Assembly (NCBI RefSeq): GCF_000379685.1
Contig: NZ_KB903249.1
Span: forward strand, 54,597 to 118,596
Direction of reading: 5' to 3'
Length of the DNA: 64,000 nt
Source of the DNA: Catelliglobosispora koreensis DSM 44566
GTDB lineage: Bacteria; Actinomycetota; Actinomycetes; Mycobacteriales; Micromonosporaceae
In this document: positions 8,299 to 16,684 of the stretch, one piece after another
Layout: each line of letters opens with the position of its first letter
How positions within the stretch are numbered: position 1 is the first letter of the stretch
The notes under the pieces: generated by a model
What the model saw: only the letters and a program-made list of their open reading frames with translations
Told to the model about the DNA's origin: nothing
The model's database searches: none
Made by a program: the position numbers and the translations under genes

Positions 8299-10893
8299 GT
8301 GGAAGACCGGTACGACGCGTACGTCATGGCCGACCAGACCTTCTACGACGTTCTCCATGCCCGTCCGGCCGACGCGAGCCCCTTCGCCGTCGCCGGACGG
8401 GACCTACCGTTCGGCTGGGAGCGCAAAGACCAGGACGACTGGCTCGTCTTCGATCCCGGCAACGCCGTCTTACCCATGCAGGGCTGGAAGATTCACGTGT
8501 CCGCCTGCCTCGACAACGCCGAACGCGTTCTGGGAAAGGTCTGGGACTATTGCGTGCCAAGGGAAATCGAGTTCAAGTTCCTGCGCTCGCATGCCGCCCT
8601 GCTGGCCCGCGTGTCGAAGTACGCCGCTCGCGGCTTTAGCGGCAAGCTCGTCACCATCTACCCGCCTGACGACAAGGCGTGCGAGGCGATCCTTCGCGAA
8701 CTCGGCGAGGTGCTCGACGGTGAGCCGGGCCCATACATCCTCACCGACCTGCGGTGGGGCAAAGGACCGCTGTTCGTGCGCTACGGCGCTTTCGTCAACC
8801 GTTTCACCGTGGGTTCTGACGGTCAGCTCACGGGAGCCATCGCCGATGACACGGGGAAGCTGGTCCCAGATCGCCGGTCGCCGGTCTTCAAGGTGCCCGA
8901 CTGGGTGACTCTGCCAGATTTCCTAGCGCCGCACCTGGAAGCCCGTAACGCGGTCGGCCTCAGTGAGCTGCCCTATGTCATCGACGGTGTGCTGCACTTT
9001 TCCAATGGCGGCGGCATTTACCGCGCGACCGACACCCGCACCGGCGAGCAAATCGTGCTCAAGGAAGGGCGTCCGCACGCCGGCATTGACGGCCGCGGTG
9101 AAGACGCGGTCCGCCGGCTGGAGCGTGAGCACGAGACGCTGACCGCTTTCGCTGGCATCACCGGGATTCCGGCCGCACGAGACCTGTTCTCCGTGGGGGA
9201 GCACCGGTTCCTCGCGATGGACTTCGTCGAAGGCCGGCCGTTGAGCCGCGAGATCGTGATGCGCTATCCGCTCATCAAAAACGACTCCACCGCTGAAGAC
9301 TACGAGCGCTTCACGGCGTGGGCACTCGACATTTACCGTCAAGTGGAAGAAGCCATCCGTGCCATCCACGCTCTTGGTTACGTCTATGGTGACCTGCATC
9401 TATTCAATGTCATGGTGCGGGCCGACGACACCATTGGGCTGCTTGACTTCGAGGTCGTTTCGCCGGTCGCCGAGGCGACCCGGCCCGGGCTGGGTAATCA
9501 AGGGTTCGCGGCACCTCGTGGCACCAAGGGTTTCGCGATTGACCACTACGCGATGGCCTGCTTGCGTCTGGCGTTGTTCCTTCCCATGACGAGCCTGCTG
9601 GGCCTGGACCGCACCAAGGCCGCGCATTTCGCGGAGATCATCAAAGAACAGTTCCCGGGTGTACCGGAGGAGTTCCTCACCAAAGCCGTTGAGGTGATTA
9701 GCCCGGAGCGTGCTCACGGAGTACCAGCTGAGGAATTTGAGCCCGAGGCATGGCCGCGGCTGCGCGACAAGCTGACGCGGTCCATTGTGGATAGTGCGAC
9801 CCTGTCGCGTGATGACCGGTTGTTCCCTGGCGACATCCGGGGGTTCATGCCGGGCGGTGGCATCAACCTGGCCTACGGCGCGGCTGGTGTCCTGTATGCC
9901 TTGTCAGCGACGGGAGCCGGGCGATATCCCAAGTTTGAGCGCTGGATGCTGCAGCGCTCGCTGACACCCAAAACCGGTACGCCACCTGGCTTCTACGATG
10001 GCCTGAACGGTGTGGCCTTCGCGCTCGATGAGCTCGGCCACCGGCAGCACGCGCTTGACGTGCTCGACATCTGCCTCGGCGAGAAATGGGAGCAGCTGGG
10101 CCTAGATCTGCATGGCGGCCTGGCCGGGATCGGGCTGAACCTGTTGCGCTTCGCTGACATCACCGGTGAACCCGCCTTGCGGCAGGCCGCGCTGAGGGCG
10201 GCTGAGCTGGTGGCGCAACGCCTTGGCCCGGTTGACGCGGTGGCGGAGATCAGCGGTGGCCAGAACCCGCCAGCGGGGCTGATGCGCGGCTCGTCCGGCC
10301 CAGCATTGTTGCTGCTGCGGGCCTATGACGACACCGGTGACTCAGCGTTCCTCGACCATGCGGAAACGGCGCTGCGGCAAGACTTGCGGCGGTGTATACG
10401 CCGGAGCGATGGCGCGCTTGAGGTCAACGAAGGCTGGCGCACCCTGCCCTATCTCGACGCCGGAAGCACGGGCATCGGGATGGTCCTCGACGAGTACCTG
10501 AAACGCCGTGATAGCGCGGAATTCGCCGACGCCGCGGAGGCGGCGAGCCTAGCGGCACAGTCGCGGATGTACATCCTTCCCGGACTGTTCACCGGCAGGG
10601 CAGGGATTCTGCACTATCTGACCGGCCGGTGTCCGGAGCCGCTTGCCAGCCCACTCGTGCTGCGGCAGGTGCGGGGCCTGAGCTGGCACGCGATTCAGTA
10701 CGGCGGAGGGCTCGCGTTCCCCGGCACGGCGCTGTTGCGGCTATCGATGGATCTCGCGACCGGAACGGCCGGCGTCCTTCTCGCGCTCGGCTCGGCGTTG
10801 CACAGCGAGCCCGTGTGCGCACCCCTGCTCGGGTCAGCCCGGGCCACCCAGACTCCCGCGCCAGCCGGCGCGGGCCAGAAAACCGATCCCTAA
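8299..10893 (+). CDS. Class III lanthipeptide synthetase LanKC (SapB RamC-like)
   Basis: An 864-aa trifunctional enzyme that phosphorylates Ser/Thr of the precursor, eliminates phosphate to Dha/Dhb, and cyclises with Cys to give lanthionine or labionin. Order: N-terminal lyase region (about 1-225), Ser/Thr-kinase domain (about 235-500; catalytic loop YGDLHLFN near residue 362, metal-binding LLDFE near 379), and LanC-like cyclase (about 520-830). The cyclase has the GG-rich barrel motifs but no Cys-Cys-His zinc ligands (GLFTGRAGIL where CHG would be), which marks class III rather than class IV. The GTG start has GAGGAGG 6 nt upstream. The stop overlaps the RBS of the precursor gene. Confidence 0.93.
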   Translation: MEDRYDAYVMADQTFYDVLHARPADASPFAVAGRDLPFGWERKDQDDWLVFDPGNAVLPMQGWKIHVSACLDNAERVLGKVWDYCVPREIEFKFLRSHAALLARVSKYAARGFSGKLVTIYPPDDKACEAILRELGEVLDGEPGPYILTDLRWGKGPLFVRYGAFVNRFTVGSDGQLTGAIADDTGKLVPDRRSPVFKVPDWVTLPDFLAPHLEARNAVGLSELPYVIDGVLHFSNGGGIYRATDTRTGEQIVLKEGRPHAGIDGRGEDAVRRLEREHETLTAFAGITGIPAARDLFSVGEHRFLAMDFVEGRPLSREIVMRYPLIKNDSTAEDYERFTAWALDIYRQVEEAIRAIHALGYVYGDLHLFNVMVRADDTIGLLDFEVVSPVAEATRPGLGNQGFAAPRGTKGFAIDHYAMACLRLALFLPMTSLLGLDRTKAAHFAEIIKEQFPGVPEEFLTKAVEVISPERAHGVPAEEFEPEAWPRLRDKLTRSIVDSATLSRDDRLFPGDIRGFMPGGGINLAYGAAGVLYALSATGAGRYPKFERWMLQRSLTPKTGTPPGFYDGLNGVAFALDELGHRQHALDVLDICLGEKWEQLGLDLHGGLAGIGLNLLRFADITGEPALRQAALRAAELVAQRLGPVDAVAEISGGQNPPAGLMRGSSGPALLLLRAYDDTGDSAFLDHAETALRQDLRRCIRRSDGALEVNEGWRTLPYLDAGSTGIGMVLDEYLKRRDSAEFADAAEAASLAAQSRMYILPGLFTGRAGILHYLTGRCPEPLASPLVLRQVRGLSWHAIQYGGGLAFPGTALLRLSMDLATGTAGVLLALGSALHSEPVCAPLLGSARATQTPAPAGAGQKTDP

Positions 10894-10907
10894 AGGAGGG
10901 TCCTGAA

Positions 10908-11060
10908 ATGGCACTTCTCGACCTGCAAGCGATGGACAGCCCCGTGGTTGACATGGCTACGAACAGCTCTTCCAGCGGCCACAGCTGCACCGCAAGCGAC
11001 CTGAGCGTCGCGCTTTGTGGCGACCACAGTGGCCTGAGCGCCCTGCTCTGCCACAACTAA
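10908..11060 (+). CDS. Class III lanthipeptide precursor (SapB/RamS-like) with three SxxSxxxC motifs
   Basis: A 50-aa precursor with AAAGGAGGG placed 8-15 nt before the ATG. The leader starts MALLDLQAMD, matching the (I/L)xDLQxME leader box recognised by LanKC enzymes. The Ser/Cys-rich core contains three SxxSxxxC labionin-type motifs: Ser20/Ser23/Cys27, Ser30/Ser33/Cys37 and Ser41/Ser44/Cys48. SapB and AmfS carry two; the first motif here, in a run of four serines, is an extra one. It lies between its synthetase and a hairpin followed by the exporter genes. The product is probably a morphogenetic surfactant-like peptide by analogy with SapB. Confidence 0.92.
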   Translation: MALLDLQAMDSPVVDMATNSSSSGHSCTASDLSVALCGDHSGLSALLCHN

Positions 11061-11067
11061 GCGGCAC

Positions 11068-11114
11068 CCGGCCGTGGTTCCGGACGACTCACTTTCGCCC
11101 GGACCCACGGCCGG
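11068..11114 (+). terminator. Attenuator/partial terminator after the lanthipeptide precursor
   Basis: CCGGCCGTGG-T-TCCGG pairs with CCGGA-C-CCACGGCCGG (10 bp + mismatch + 5 bp, 15-nt loop), followed by TTCCTTT. It sits 8 nt after the precursor stop and before the ABC genes. It probably lets synthetase and precursor mRNA accumulate above transporter mRNA, or protects the 3' end. Confidence 0.75.
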
Positions 11115-11145
11115 TTCCTTTGATGGTGACATAGGAGGACCGCCA

Positions 11146-12759
11146 GTGGCGCTCTGGCGTGAAGTGATGGTCAACGGGCGGGCCTGGCTGTCCGTGACAG
11201 CGATCGCTTCGCTGCTGGGGGCCGGGGTCGCGCTCGCGTTGCCGATGGTGCTCGGCGCGGCCATCGACGCCATCGTGACCGGCGCTGATGTCACGGCGCT
11301 GGTCGTCCTCGCGGCCGGGCTCGTGGGCCTTTCCGTCCTAGTGGATCTCGGCGGTGCCTATGTGACCGCGTCCGGCGTGGCTGGCACGACCGCCTGGCTA
11401 CGGCTGCGGCTGGTGCGCCACCTGCTCGCGTTGAGTCCAGCTAACTTGGGGAGATTCGCTAACGGGGATCTCGTGACCAGGGTGTCGGGCAACGCCGCCG
11501 AGGCGGCTCAAGCCGGGCCGTCCACCGTGGGCGCTGTCGCCGCGTCGATACCGCCGCTGGGCAGTCTGGTGTTGCTCGTTCTCATCGATCTATGGGCGGC
11601 TGCGGCGCTTCTGGGCGGGCTGGCCGTTTCGGCACTCGTGCTGCGCGCGTTCGCCCGCCACACCACACACGCCGCGGCGGGCTATCAGCTGGCTCAAGGT
11701 GCCATCGCGGCAAGGCTTTCCGAGGCGATGACCGGCATCCGCACGATCGCGGCGTCGGGCACCGCGGCGTTTGAAGCCAAACGCATTCTCGAACCGTTGC
11801 CAGAGCTTGCCGCGCAAGGAAAGCGGATGTGGCACGTGCTGGCACGCACGTCAGCTCAGGCGAGCTTGGCCGGGCCGGTCGTTGTCGTTTCGGTGCTGGC
11901 CGTGGCAGGGTGGGGAGTCGCGAGTGGACGGGTTAGCCCCGGAGAACTGTTCGCCGCCAGCCGCTATGCGGCCGTGGGGGCAGGGCTCGGCGGGCTGACC
12001 GGCGTCCTTGGCGTGCTCAGCCGCGCCCGCTCGGCGCTGGCACGGGTGCAGGAACCGTTGCGGCAACCGGTGCTGGGGTACGGCTCACGTGACGTTGGAC
12101 CGGGCAGCGGTCAGCTGGAGTTTCGCCACGTAACCGTGGAATCGTTGCTGCACAACGTGAATCTGACCGTCCAGGGTGGATCGTTCGTCGCCGTGACGGG
12201 CCGTTCCGGTGCGGGCAAAAGCATCTTCGCCGAACTTGTGGCCCGTCTGCGCGACCCGTGCTCAGGCGACATCCTGCTCGACGGCATACCGTTGCGCGAC
12301 CTCAGTGAGCACAGTCTGCGCCGTGCGATCGGCTGCGCTTTCGACCGTCCACAGCTCGTGGGACGGACCGTCGGCGACAGCATCTCCAACGACGTGGCCG
12401 GGGCTCACGCGATGCAGGTACATGCTTTCCTTTCACGCCTGCCACAGGGCTATGACACGCCCCTGGCCGAGACGCCATTGTCCGGTGGGGAGAGGCAGCG
12501 GCTCGGGCTCGCCCGGATGTGGGGGGCGAACCGGGTTCTCGTGCTCGATGACGCGATGTCCAGTTTGGACGCGGTCAACCACATGCGCGTGGCGCAGCGG
12601 CTCGAAGACGATTCCCGTACGCGGATAGTGGTGACAAACAAGGCGTCCTTGGCGGCTCGGGCCGATCTGGTGGTGTGGCTCGACGATGGCAAAGTGCGCG
12701 CTGCCGCTCCGCATGCCGTGCTGTGGCACGATCCGCGATACCGGGCGGTGTTGCAGTGA
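11146..12759 (+). CDS. ABC exporter half-transporter, degenerate ATPase site (RamA-like)
   Basis: A 537-aa half-transporter with six N-terminal membrane helices (about 1-290) fused to an ATPase domain. The frame opens at 11074, but the GTG at 11146 follows ATAGGAGG with good spacing and avoids starting inside the hairpin. Walker A is GRSGAGKS (near 352) and the signature is LSGGERQRLGLA. Walker B is VLVLDDAMSSLD, with Asp in place of the catalytic Glu, and the H-loop region reads VVTNKAS rather than xAHR. It is therefore likely the non-catalytic half of a heterodimer with the next gene, whose start overlaps its stop (GTGA). Role: export of the class III peptide. Confidence 0.88.
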   Translation: MALWREVMVNGRAWLSVTAIASLLGAGVALALPMVLGAAIDAIVTGADVTALVVLAAGLVGLSVLVDLGGAYVTASGVAGTTAWLRLRLVRHLLALSPANLGRFANGDLVTRVSGNAAEAAQAGPSTVGAVAASIPPLGSLVLLVLIDLWAAAALLGGLAVSALVLRAFARHTTHAAAGYQLAQGAIAARLSEAMTGIRTIAASGTAAFEAKRILEPLPELAAQGKRMWHVLARTSAQASLAGPVVVVSVLAVAGWGVASGRVSPGELFAASRYAAVGAGLGGLTGVLGVLSRARSALARVQEPLRQPVLGYGSRDVGPGSGQLEFRHVTVESLLHNVNLTVQGGSFVAVTGRSGAGKSIFAELVARLRDPCSGDILLDGIPLRDLSEHSLRRAIGCAFDRPQLVGRTVGDSISNDVAGAHAMQVHAFLSRLPQGYDTPLAETPLSGGERQRLGLARMWGANRVLVLDDAMSSLDAVNHMRVAQRLEDDSRTRIVVTNKASLAARADLVVWLDDGKVRAAAPHAVLWHDPRYRAVLQ

Positions 12760-14543
12760 GCCCTTTGCGGTATGGGCTTTCGCGGCTGGGCCGGCGCCCG
12801 TTGCTGGGACTCCTGCTGTGGTCGTTGCCGGAGTTGCTTCCCGCCGTGCTGATGGGCATCGCCGTGGCACGTGCCGTCGACGACGGTTTCCTCGCCGGCC
12901 GGCCCTTGACCGGAGTGGCCTGGCTCGGCGCGGTAGTAGTCGCTTCGGCGATCGGCGCGGTCGGTTCGCGTCAGGTGCTGCGGCGGCTTGGCGACCTGGT
13001 CGAGCCCGTACGCGACGATCTGGTCCAGCGAGTAGTGCGTGGAGCTTTGGCGGATCAGACCGACACCGGTGCCGTGACCCGGCTCGCGCGGCAGGTTGAA
13101 GTGGTCCGGGATACGTTCGCCGGGCTGATCGTGGTGACGCGGGCCTTCCTTGTCGCCATCGTTGGATCGGTGGCCGGGCTGCTGTCGCTGAGCCCGCGCC
13201 TGCTGGTGTTCATCGTCGCGCCGGCGATCGTTGGACTGGCCGCTTTCCTTGCCACGCTTAAGCTTTCGGCTGCCCGGATCCGGGAGTCCGTGCGCGCGGA
13301 GGAACGTCTCGCGGCCACGAGCGGCATGGTTCTTAGCGCCGCGCGCGATGTCGCCGCGACGGGAAAGGGCGCGTACGCGGCCGAGCTGGCGGCGGCGGAC
13401 ATCATGCGGCAGGCAGCTGCTGACCGTGCCCAGGCGGCCGTCTCAGCTTTGCGGACCCTCTGCTACGCCTTCGCCGCCTGGGTGCCGCTGTCGCTGATCC
13501 TCCTGTCTGGACGGTCGCTCGTGCGCGACGGCCTGAGCGTGGGCGAGATCCTGGGCGCCCTGACCTATCTGCTGGCCGGATTCCAGCCCGCGTTGGGCAA
13601 GCTGATGTCCGGGCTGGGCAATAGTGGGCTGAAGTTCCTGGTGACGCTCGAACGCATCCTCGAGGTGAGCGCGGTTCCAGAAGCAAAAGCCAAGCGGGTC
13701 AAGACTGGCGCTACGGCTGAGCTGAGCAAAGTCACGTTCTCGTACGGGCCACACGCTCAGCCGGTGTTCACTGAACTCGACTTGTCGCTGCGGCCGGGCG
13801 ATCATCTGGCCGTCATCGGGCCCAGTGGCATCGGCAAATCCACGCTGGCCTCGCTCGTTTGTGGACTGTTGCGTCCCGTGAGCGGCACCGTGACCGTGAC
13901 CGGGGACTGCGTGCTCATCCCGCAGGAGGCCTACGTCTTCACGGGCACGGTCGCCGACAACATCTGTTATCTGCGGCAAAGCGCCACCTTCAAGCAGAGT
14001 CTCGCGGCGATCCGGGCCGTGGGCGCCACAGAACTCGTGGACCGGCTCGGCGGCCTCGCCGGCCAGATCACCCCGGCCAGCCTGTCAGCTGGCGAAAAGC
14101 AGCTGATCGCGCTGACCCGGGCCTACCTGTGCCGGGCACCTATCGTGCTGCTCGACGAAGCGACCTGTCATCTCGACCCGGTGGCCGAGCGGACCGCCGA
14201 GGAAGCCTTTATGCGCCAAGGACGGACCCTCGTCGTCATCGCTCACCGTGTCTCCTCAGCCATGCGGGCTCCCCGCGTGCTGGTGCTCGATGGCGTCAGC
14301 GCCGATCTGGGCGGACACGGTGACCTTGCTGAGCGGTCCGCCCTCTACCGCGACCTGATGCTGCTGTCAGGCCCAGCGCTGCTGTCAGACCCAGCGCGGT
14401 CGTTAGACCCAGCCGGACTCCTCGGCGACCCGGATGGCTTCGATCCGGGTGCGGCTGCCCGTCTTGGCCAGCACACGGGAAAGATGATTGCGAACGGTGC
14501 CGTGACTCAGGAAGAGCTGAGACGCGATGGCGCGAGCCGTTAG
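12756..14543 (+). CDS. ABC exporter half-transporter, catalytically complete (RamB-like)
   Basis: A 595-aa half-transporter with membrane domain (about 1-310) and ATPase domain. Walker A GPSGIGKST, signature LSAGEKQLIAL, Walker B IVLLDEATCHLD with the catalytic Glu, and H-loop VVIAHRVSS are all intact. It should pair with the upstream degenerate half to export the lanthipeptide. The GTG start at 12756 overlaps the upstream TGA. The normal ATPase fold ends near LYRDLMLLSG; the last ~47 codons are read antisense through the 3' end of the convergent regulator gene, giving a 141-bp tail-to-tail overlap and a probably unstructured tail. Confidence 0.87.
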   Translation: MSPLRYGLSRLGRRPLLGLLLWSLPELLPAVLMGIAVARAVDDGFLAGRPLTGVAWLGAVVVASAIGAVGSRQVLRRLGDLVEPVRDDLVQRVVRGALADQTDTGAVTRLARQVEVVRDTFAGLIVVTRAFLVAIVGSVAGLLSLSPRLLVFIVAPAIVGLAAFLATLKLSAARIRESVRAEERLAATSGMVLSAARDVAATGKGAYAAELAAADIMRQAAADRAQAAVSALRTLCYAFAAWVPLSLILLSGRSLVRDGLSVGEILGALTYLLAGFQPALGKLMSGLGNSGLKFLVTLERILEVSAVPEAKAKRVKTGATAELSKVTFSYGPHAQPVFTELDLSLRPGDHLAVIGPSGIGKSTLASLVCGLLRPVSGTVTVTGDCVLIPQEAYVFTGTVADNICYLRQSATFKQSLAAIRAVGATELVDRLGGLAGQITPASLSAGEKQLIALTRAYLCRAPIVLLDEATCHLDPVAERTAEEAFMRQGRTLVVIAHRVSSAMRAPRVLVLDGVSADLGGHGDLAERSALYRDLMLLSGPALLSDPARSLDPAGLLGDPDGFDPGAAARLGQHTGKMIANGAVTQEELRRDGASR

Positions 14544-15011
14544 CCCGCTGCTTGCCAAGCGCAAGATTTCCCGCTCACGTTCGGTGAGCGGGTTATTGGC
14601 CGCGCATAGGGCGGTTCGGGCGAGGTCGCTGTCGAGGACGGTTTCGCCGCGGACGAGTTTGCGGACGCAATCGATGAGGGTTTCGGTCGACGATTCGGTG
14701 GCGACCAGCCCGGCTTGCGGGGCGAGCTTGGCCATTTCTACCGCTCTGGTGGCGCCCGAGCGTCGCTCGGCGAGGACGAGGACGGCGCACAGCTCACATA
14801 AGCCCGCGCATAACTCGGTCATGGGAAGGGCAGCGGGCAGGTCGATATCCATGACGACGATCGTCGGTGACTCCCGCCGGGCCAGGTCTAACACGTTGTC
14901 ACCATGTGCTGACTCAGCGACCACCTCTATGTCGTCTTCCTTATCGAGGACAGCGGCTAGCGCACCTCGAACCAGTCCGCCGTGATGGGCCAGTAGCACC
15001 TTGATAACCAT
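14403..15011 (-). CDS. LuxR-type orphan response regulator of the lanthipeptide cluster (RamR-like)
   Basis: A 202-aa regulator with receiver-like domain and C-terminal LuxR HTH (LTEREREILRLASSGLTARAIASQLFLSHGTVRNHLSRVL). The receiver keeps Asp55 in VVMDIDLP, but the acidic metal-binding pair near residues 9-10 is His-His (LLAHHGG), so normal phosphorylation is doubtful. No histidine kinase is adjacent, as for RamR of the SapB cluster. It converges on the exporter operon and overlaps it by 141 bp. It probably activates the LanKC operon; the perfect inverted repeats at 8172 and 15041 are candidate sites. Confidence 0.85.
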   Translation of the reverse strand: MVIKVLLAHHGGLVRGALAAVLDKEDDIEVVAESAHGDNVLDLARRESPTIVVMDIDLPAALPMTELCAGLCELCAVLVLAERRSGATRAVEMAKLAPQAGLVATESSTETLIDCVRKLVRGETVLDSDLARTALCAANNPLTEREREILRLASSGLTARAIASQLFLSHGTVRNHLSRVLAKTGSRTRIEAIRVAEESGWV

Positions 15012-15040
15012 GGGTTACAGCCTCGCATACAGTTAACTTC

Positions 15041-15058
15041 GTGAATCAAATGATTCAC
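15041..15058. promoter_or_regulatory. Perfect inverted repeat upstream of the LuxR regulator
   Basis: GTGAATCA-AA-TGATTCAC, two 8-bp arms with a 2-nt centre, 30 bp upstream of the regulator start on the minus strand and 162 bp before the lipoprotein ATG on the plus strand. The adjacent TTAACTGTATGC on the minus strand could hold a -10 element. Likely an operator for a dimeric repressor or activator; the cognate protein is unknown. Confidence 0.5.
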
Positions 15059-15219
15059 GAAAAGTCACCGGACGGGCTGGGCTAACACTTGTTTAACCTC
15101 CCCGAAACGGGCAGGAGCTAGGGGTCTCGTTGGGTGAGAACGTGGCCTTATCCGTGGAAGACATAGCAGGCAGTGGCCGGTTAGCCTCCGACGCGGACCG
15201 AACGTTGGAGGCCTACAAA

Positions 15220-16548
15220 ATGCGGAGACACCGCCTGTTAGCACCGCTTATCAGCGCAAGTTTGGCCATTACCCTGGCCGCGTGCGCAAAACAGGATGAG
15301 CCCTCTCCAAGTCCACAGGCAGCTGGTTCCTTCCTTTACGGATCTGACGGCAACGTCCAGAACGGGTTCGCTGTGGCGTTCAAGGAGGATCCGGGCATCC
15401 TGTCCGGCATGAAAGGCACGGCGCCGCTGGCGCAGCTGAGCCAGGACTTCCGCACCCGGCTCGCCGCCGTCGACCCGAACCTCAGAGACTTGATCTTCGC
15501 GGGTGAGACTTACGACGCCGCCGTTATCGCGGCGATCGCGACGCAACTCGCGGGAACGACCGACCCCAAGGCGATCGCCAAGCAGATCAACGGGGTCACG
15601 ACCGGAGCCGACAAGTGCACCCGCGTGGCCGACTGCCTCGCGCTGGCGAAGGCTGGCAAGGACCCGGCCTACCGTGGCGCGACCGTCAGCAACGGCTTCA
15701 CCGCCGTCGGGGAACCGTCAACGGCCAGCTACGGTGTCTTCCACTTCGGGCCCAACAACCAGCTCGACAACGGCAAGACCGAATACCTGAACACGGGCAA
15801 CGAAAAGAACGCCACGACCGAACAGCCGGTGCGCCCGGTCACGGGTGGCAAGTCCGGTGCCCCGCTGGTCCTGGGCGGACTATTGCCTCAGGAAGGTGGG
15901 CTCGCGTTCGCCTACGCGCCGATGATCGCTGGCGCCCGCCTGGCCGTGAGGGAAATCAACGAAGCCGGGGGAGTGCTCGGCCAAAGCGTCGTCTGGAAGG
16001 ACGGCAACGACTTCACCGACCCGCAGAAAGCGCTGGGAACGGTCGCTAAGCACAAGGCCGATGGCGTGCACGTCATCATCGGGGCCGGCGGCTCTGGTGT
16101 CAGCGTCGCGGTGCTACCCGAGGTCATCAAGGGCGGCATGGTGATGATCTCGCCGTCGAACACCGCGGCCAAGCTATCCGAGCTCGACGACAGCGGGCTC
16201 TACTTCCGCACCGCGCCCTCCGACATCCTGCAGGCTCGTGCCCTCGCCGACGTCATGTTGCGCGACGGCATCACGAAGATCTGCATCGTGGCCCGCAAGG
16301 ACGCCTACGGCGAAGGCCTCATGAGCGGCGTGCAGAAGGAACTAGCCGGGATGGGCCTGACCGCCTCGGTGCAGACCTTCACCTATGACGTCGGCGAGAA
16401 CGGCATGATCGGCAACGAGAACCAGGTCCGCGATGTCATTAACCAAATCGTCGCGGCCAAGCCCGAAGGCGTACTGGTGATTGGGTTCGAAGAGTCAGCC
16501 GCGGTCATCAAAGGACTGAACAAGGCGGGAGTGCAGTTCCGCCGATAG
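15220..16548 (+). CDS. ABC transporter substrate-binding lipoprotein, apparently circularly permuted
   Basis: A 442-aa lipoprotein: signal peptide with lipobox LAAC (lipid Cys22), then a Peripla_BP_6 (branched-chain amino acid-type) protein whose halves are in reversed order. Residues 38 to about 200 carry what is normally the C-terminal part: LYGSDGNVQNGFA, the GMKGTAP step, YDAAVIAAIA, and the CTRVADC / Y.G.....F..VGE end. After a ~20-residue linker, residues 215-442 carry the usual N-terminal part: LVLGGLLPQEGGLAF, AVREINEAGGVLGQ, the FRTAPSD segment and VLVIGFEESA. It ends with AGVQFRR, exactly where family members continue into LYGSDGN. The ATG at 15220 is chosen because it begins the signal peptide. 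No permease or ATPase neighbours. Its substrate is unknown. Confidence 0.8.
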   Translation: MRRHRLLAPLISASLAITLAACAKQDEPSPSPQAAGSFLYGSDGNVQNGFAVAFKEDPGILSGMKGTAPLAQLSQDFRTRLAAVDPNLRDLIFAGETYDAAVIAAIATQLAGTTDPKAIAKQINGVTTGADKCTRVADCLALAKAGKDPAYRGATVSNGFTAVGEPSTASYGVFHFGPNNQLDNGKTEYLNTGNEKNATTEQPVRPVTGGKSGAPLVLGGLLPQEGGLAFAYAPMIAGARLAVREINEAGGVLGQSVVWKDGNDFTDPQKALGTVAKHKADGVHVIIGAGGSGVSVAVLPEVIKGGMVMISPSNTAAKLSELDDSGLYFRTAPSDILQARALADVMLRDGITKICIVARKDAYGEGLMSGVQKELAGMGLTASVQTFTYDVGENGMIGNENQVRDVINQIVAAKPEGVLVIGFEESAAVIKGLNKAGVQFRR

Positions 16549-16643
16549 ACGCCTGCCCGCCGGCCGGTGTGGATGACTTAAGCATGGGATGCCTTTGGCC
16601 AGGAACTCCATGTCACTCCACACCGGGCGGTGGCGCAGCGCAC

Positions 16644-16678
16644 GCTGGGGTGTCCCTGGATTCCAGGGGCACCCCAGC
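16644..16678. terminator. Hairpin terminator
   Basis: GCTGGGGTGTCCCTGGA pairs with TCCAGGGGCACCCCAGC (one G-T pair), followed by ACCCTTTTA. It separates the lipoprotein gene from the convergent DinB-like gene and may serve both. Confidence 0.8.
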
Positions 16679-16684
16679 ACCCTT

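Noticed and set aside
8299..10893. Class IV (LanL) synthetase
   Set aside because: Class IV cyclase domains keep Cys-Cys-His zinc ligands; they are absent here, and the precursor is SapB-like.
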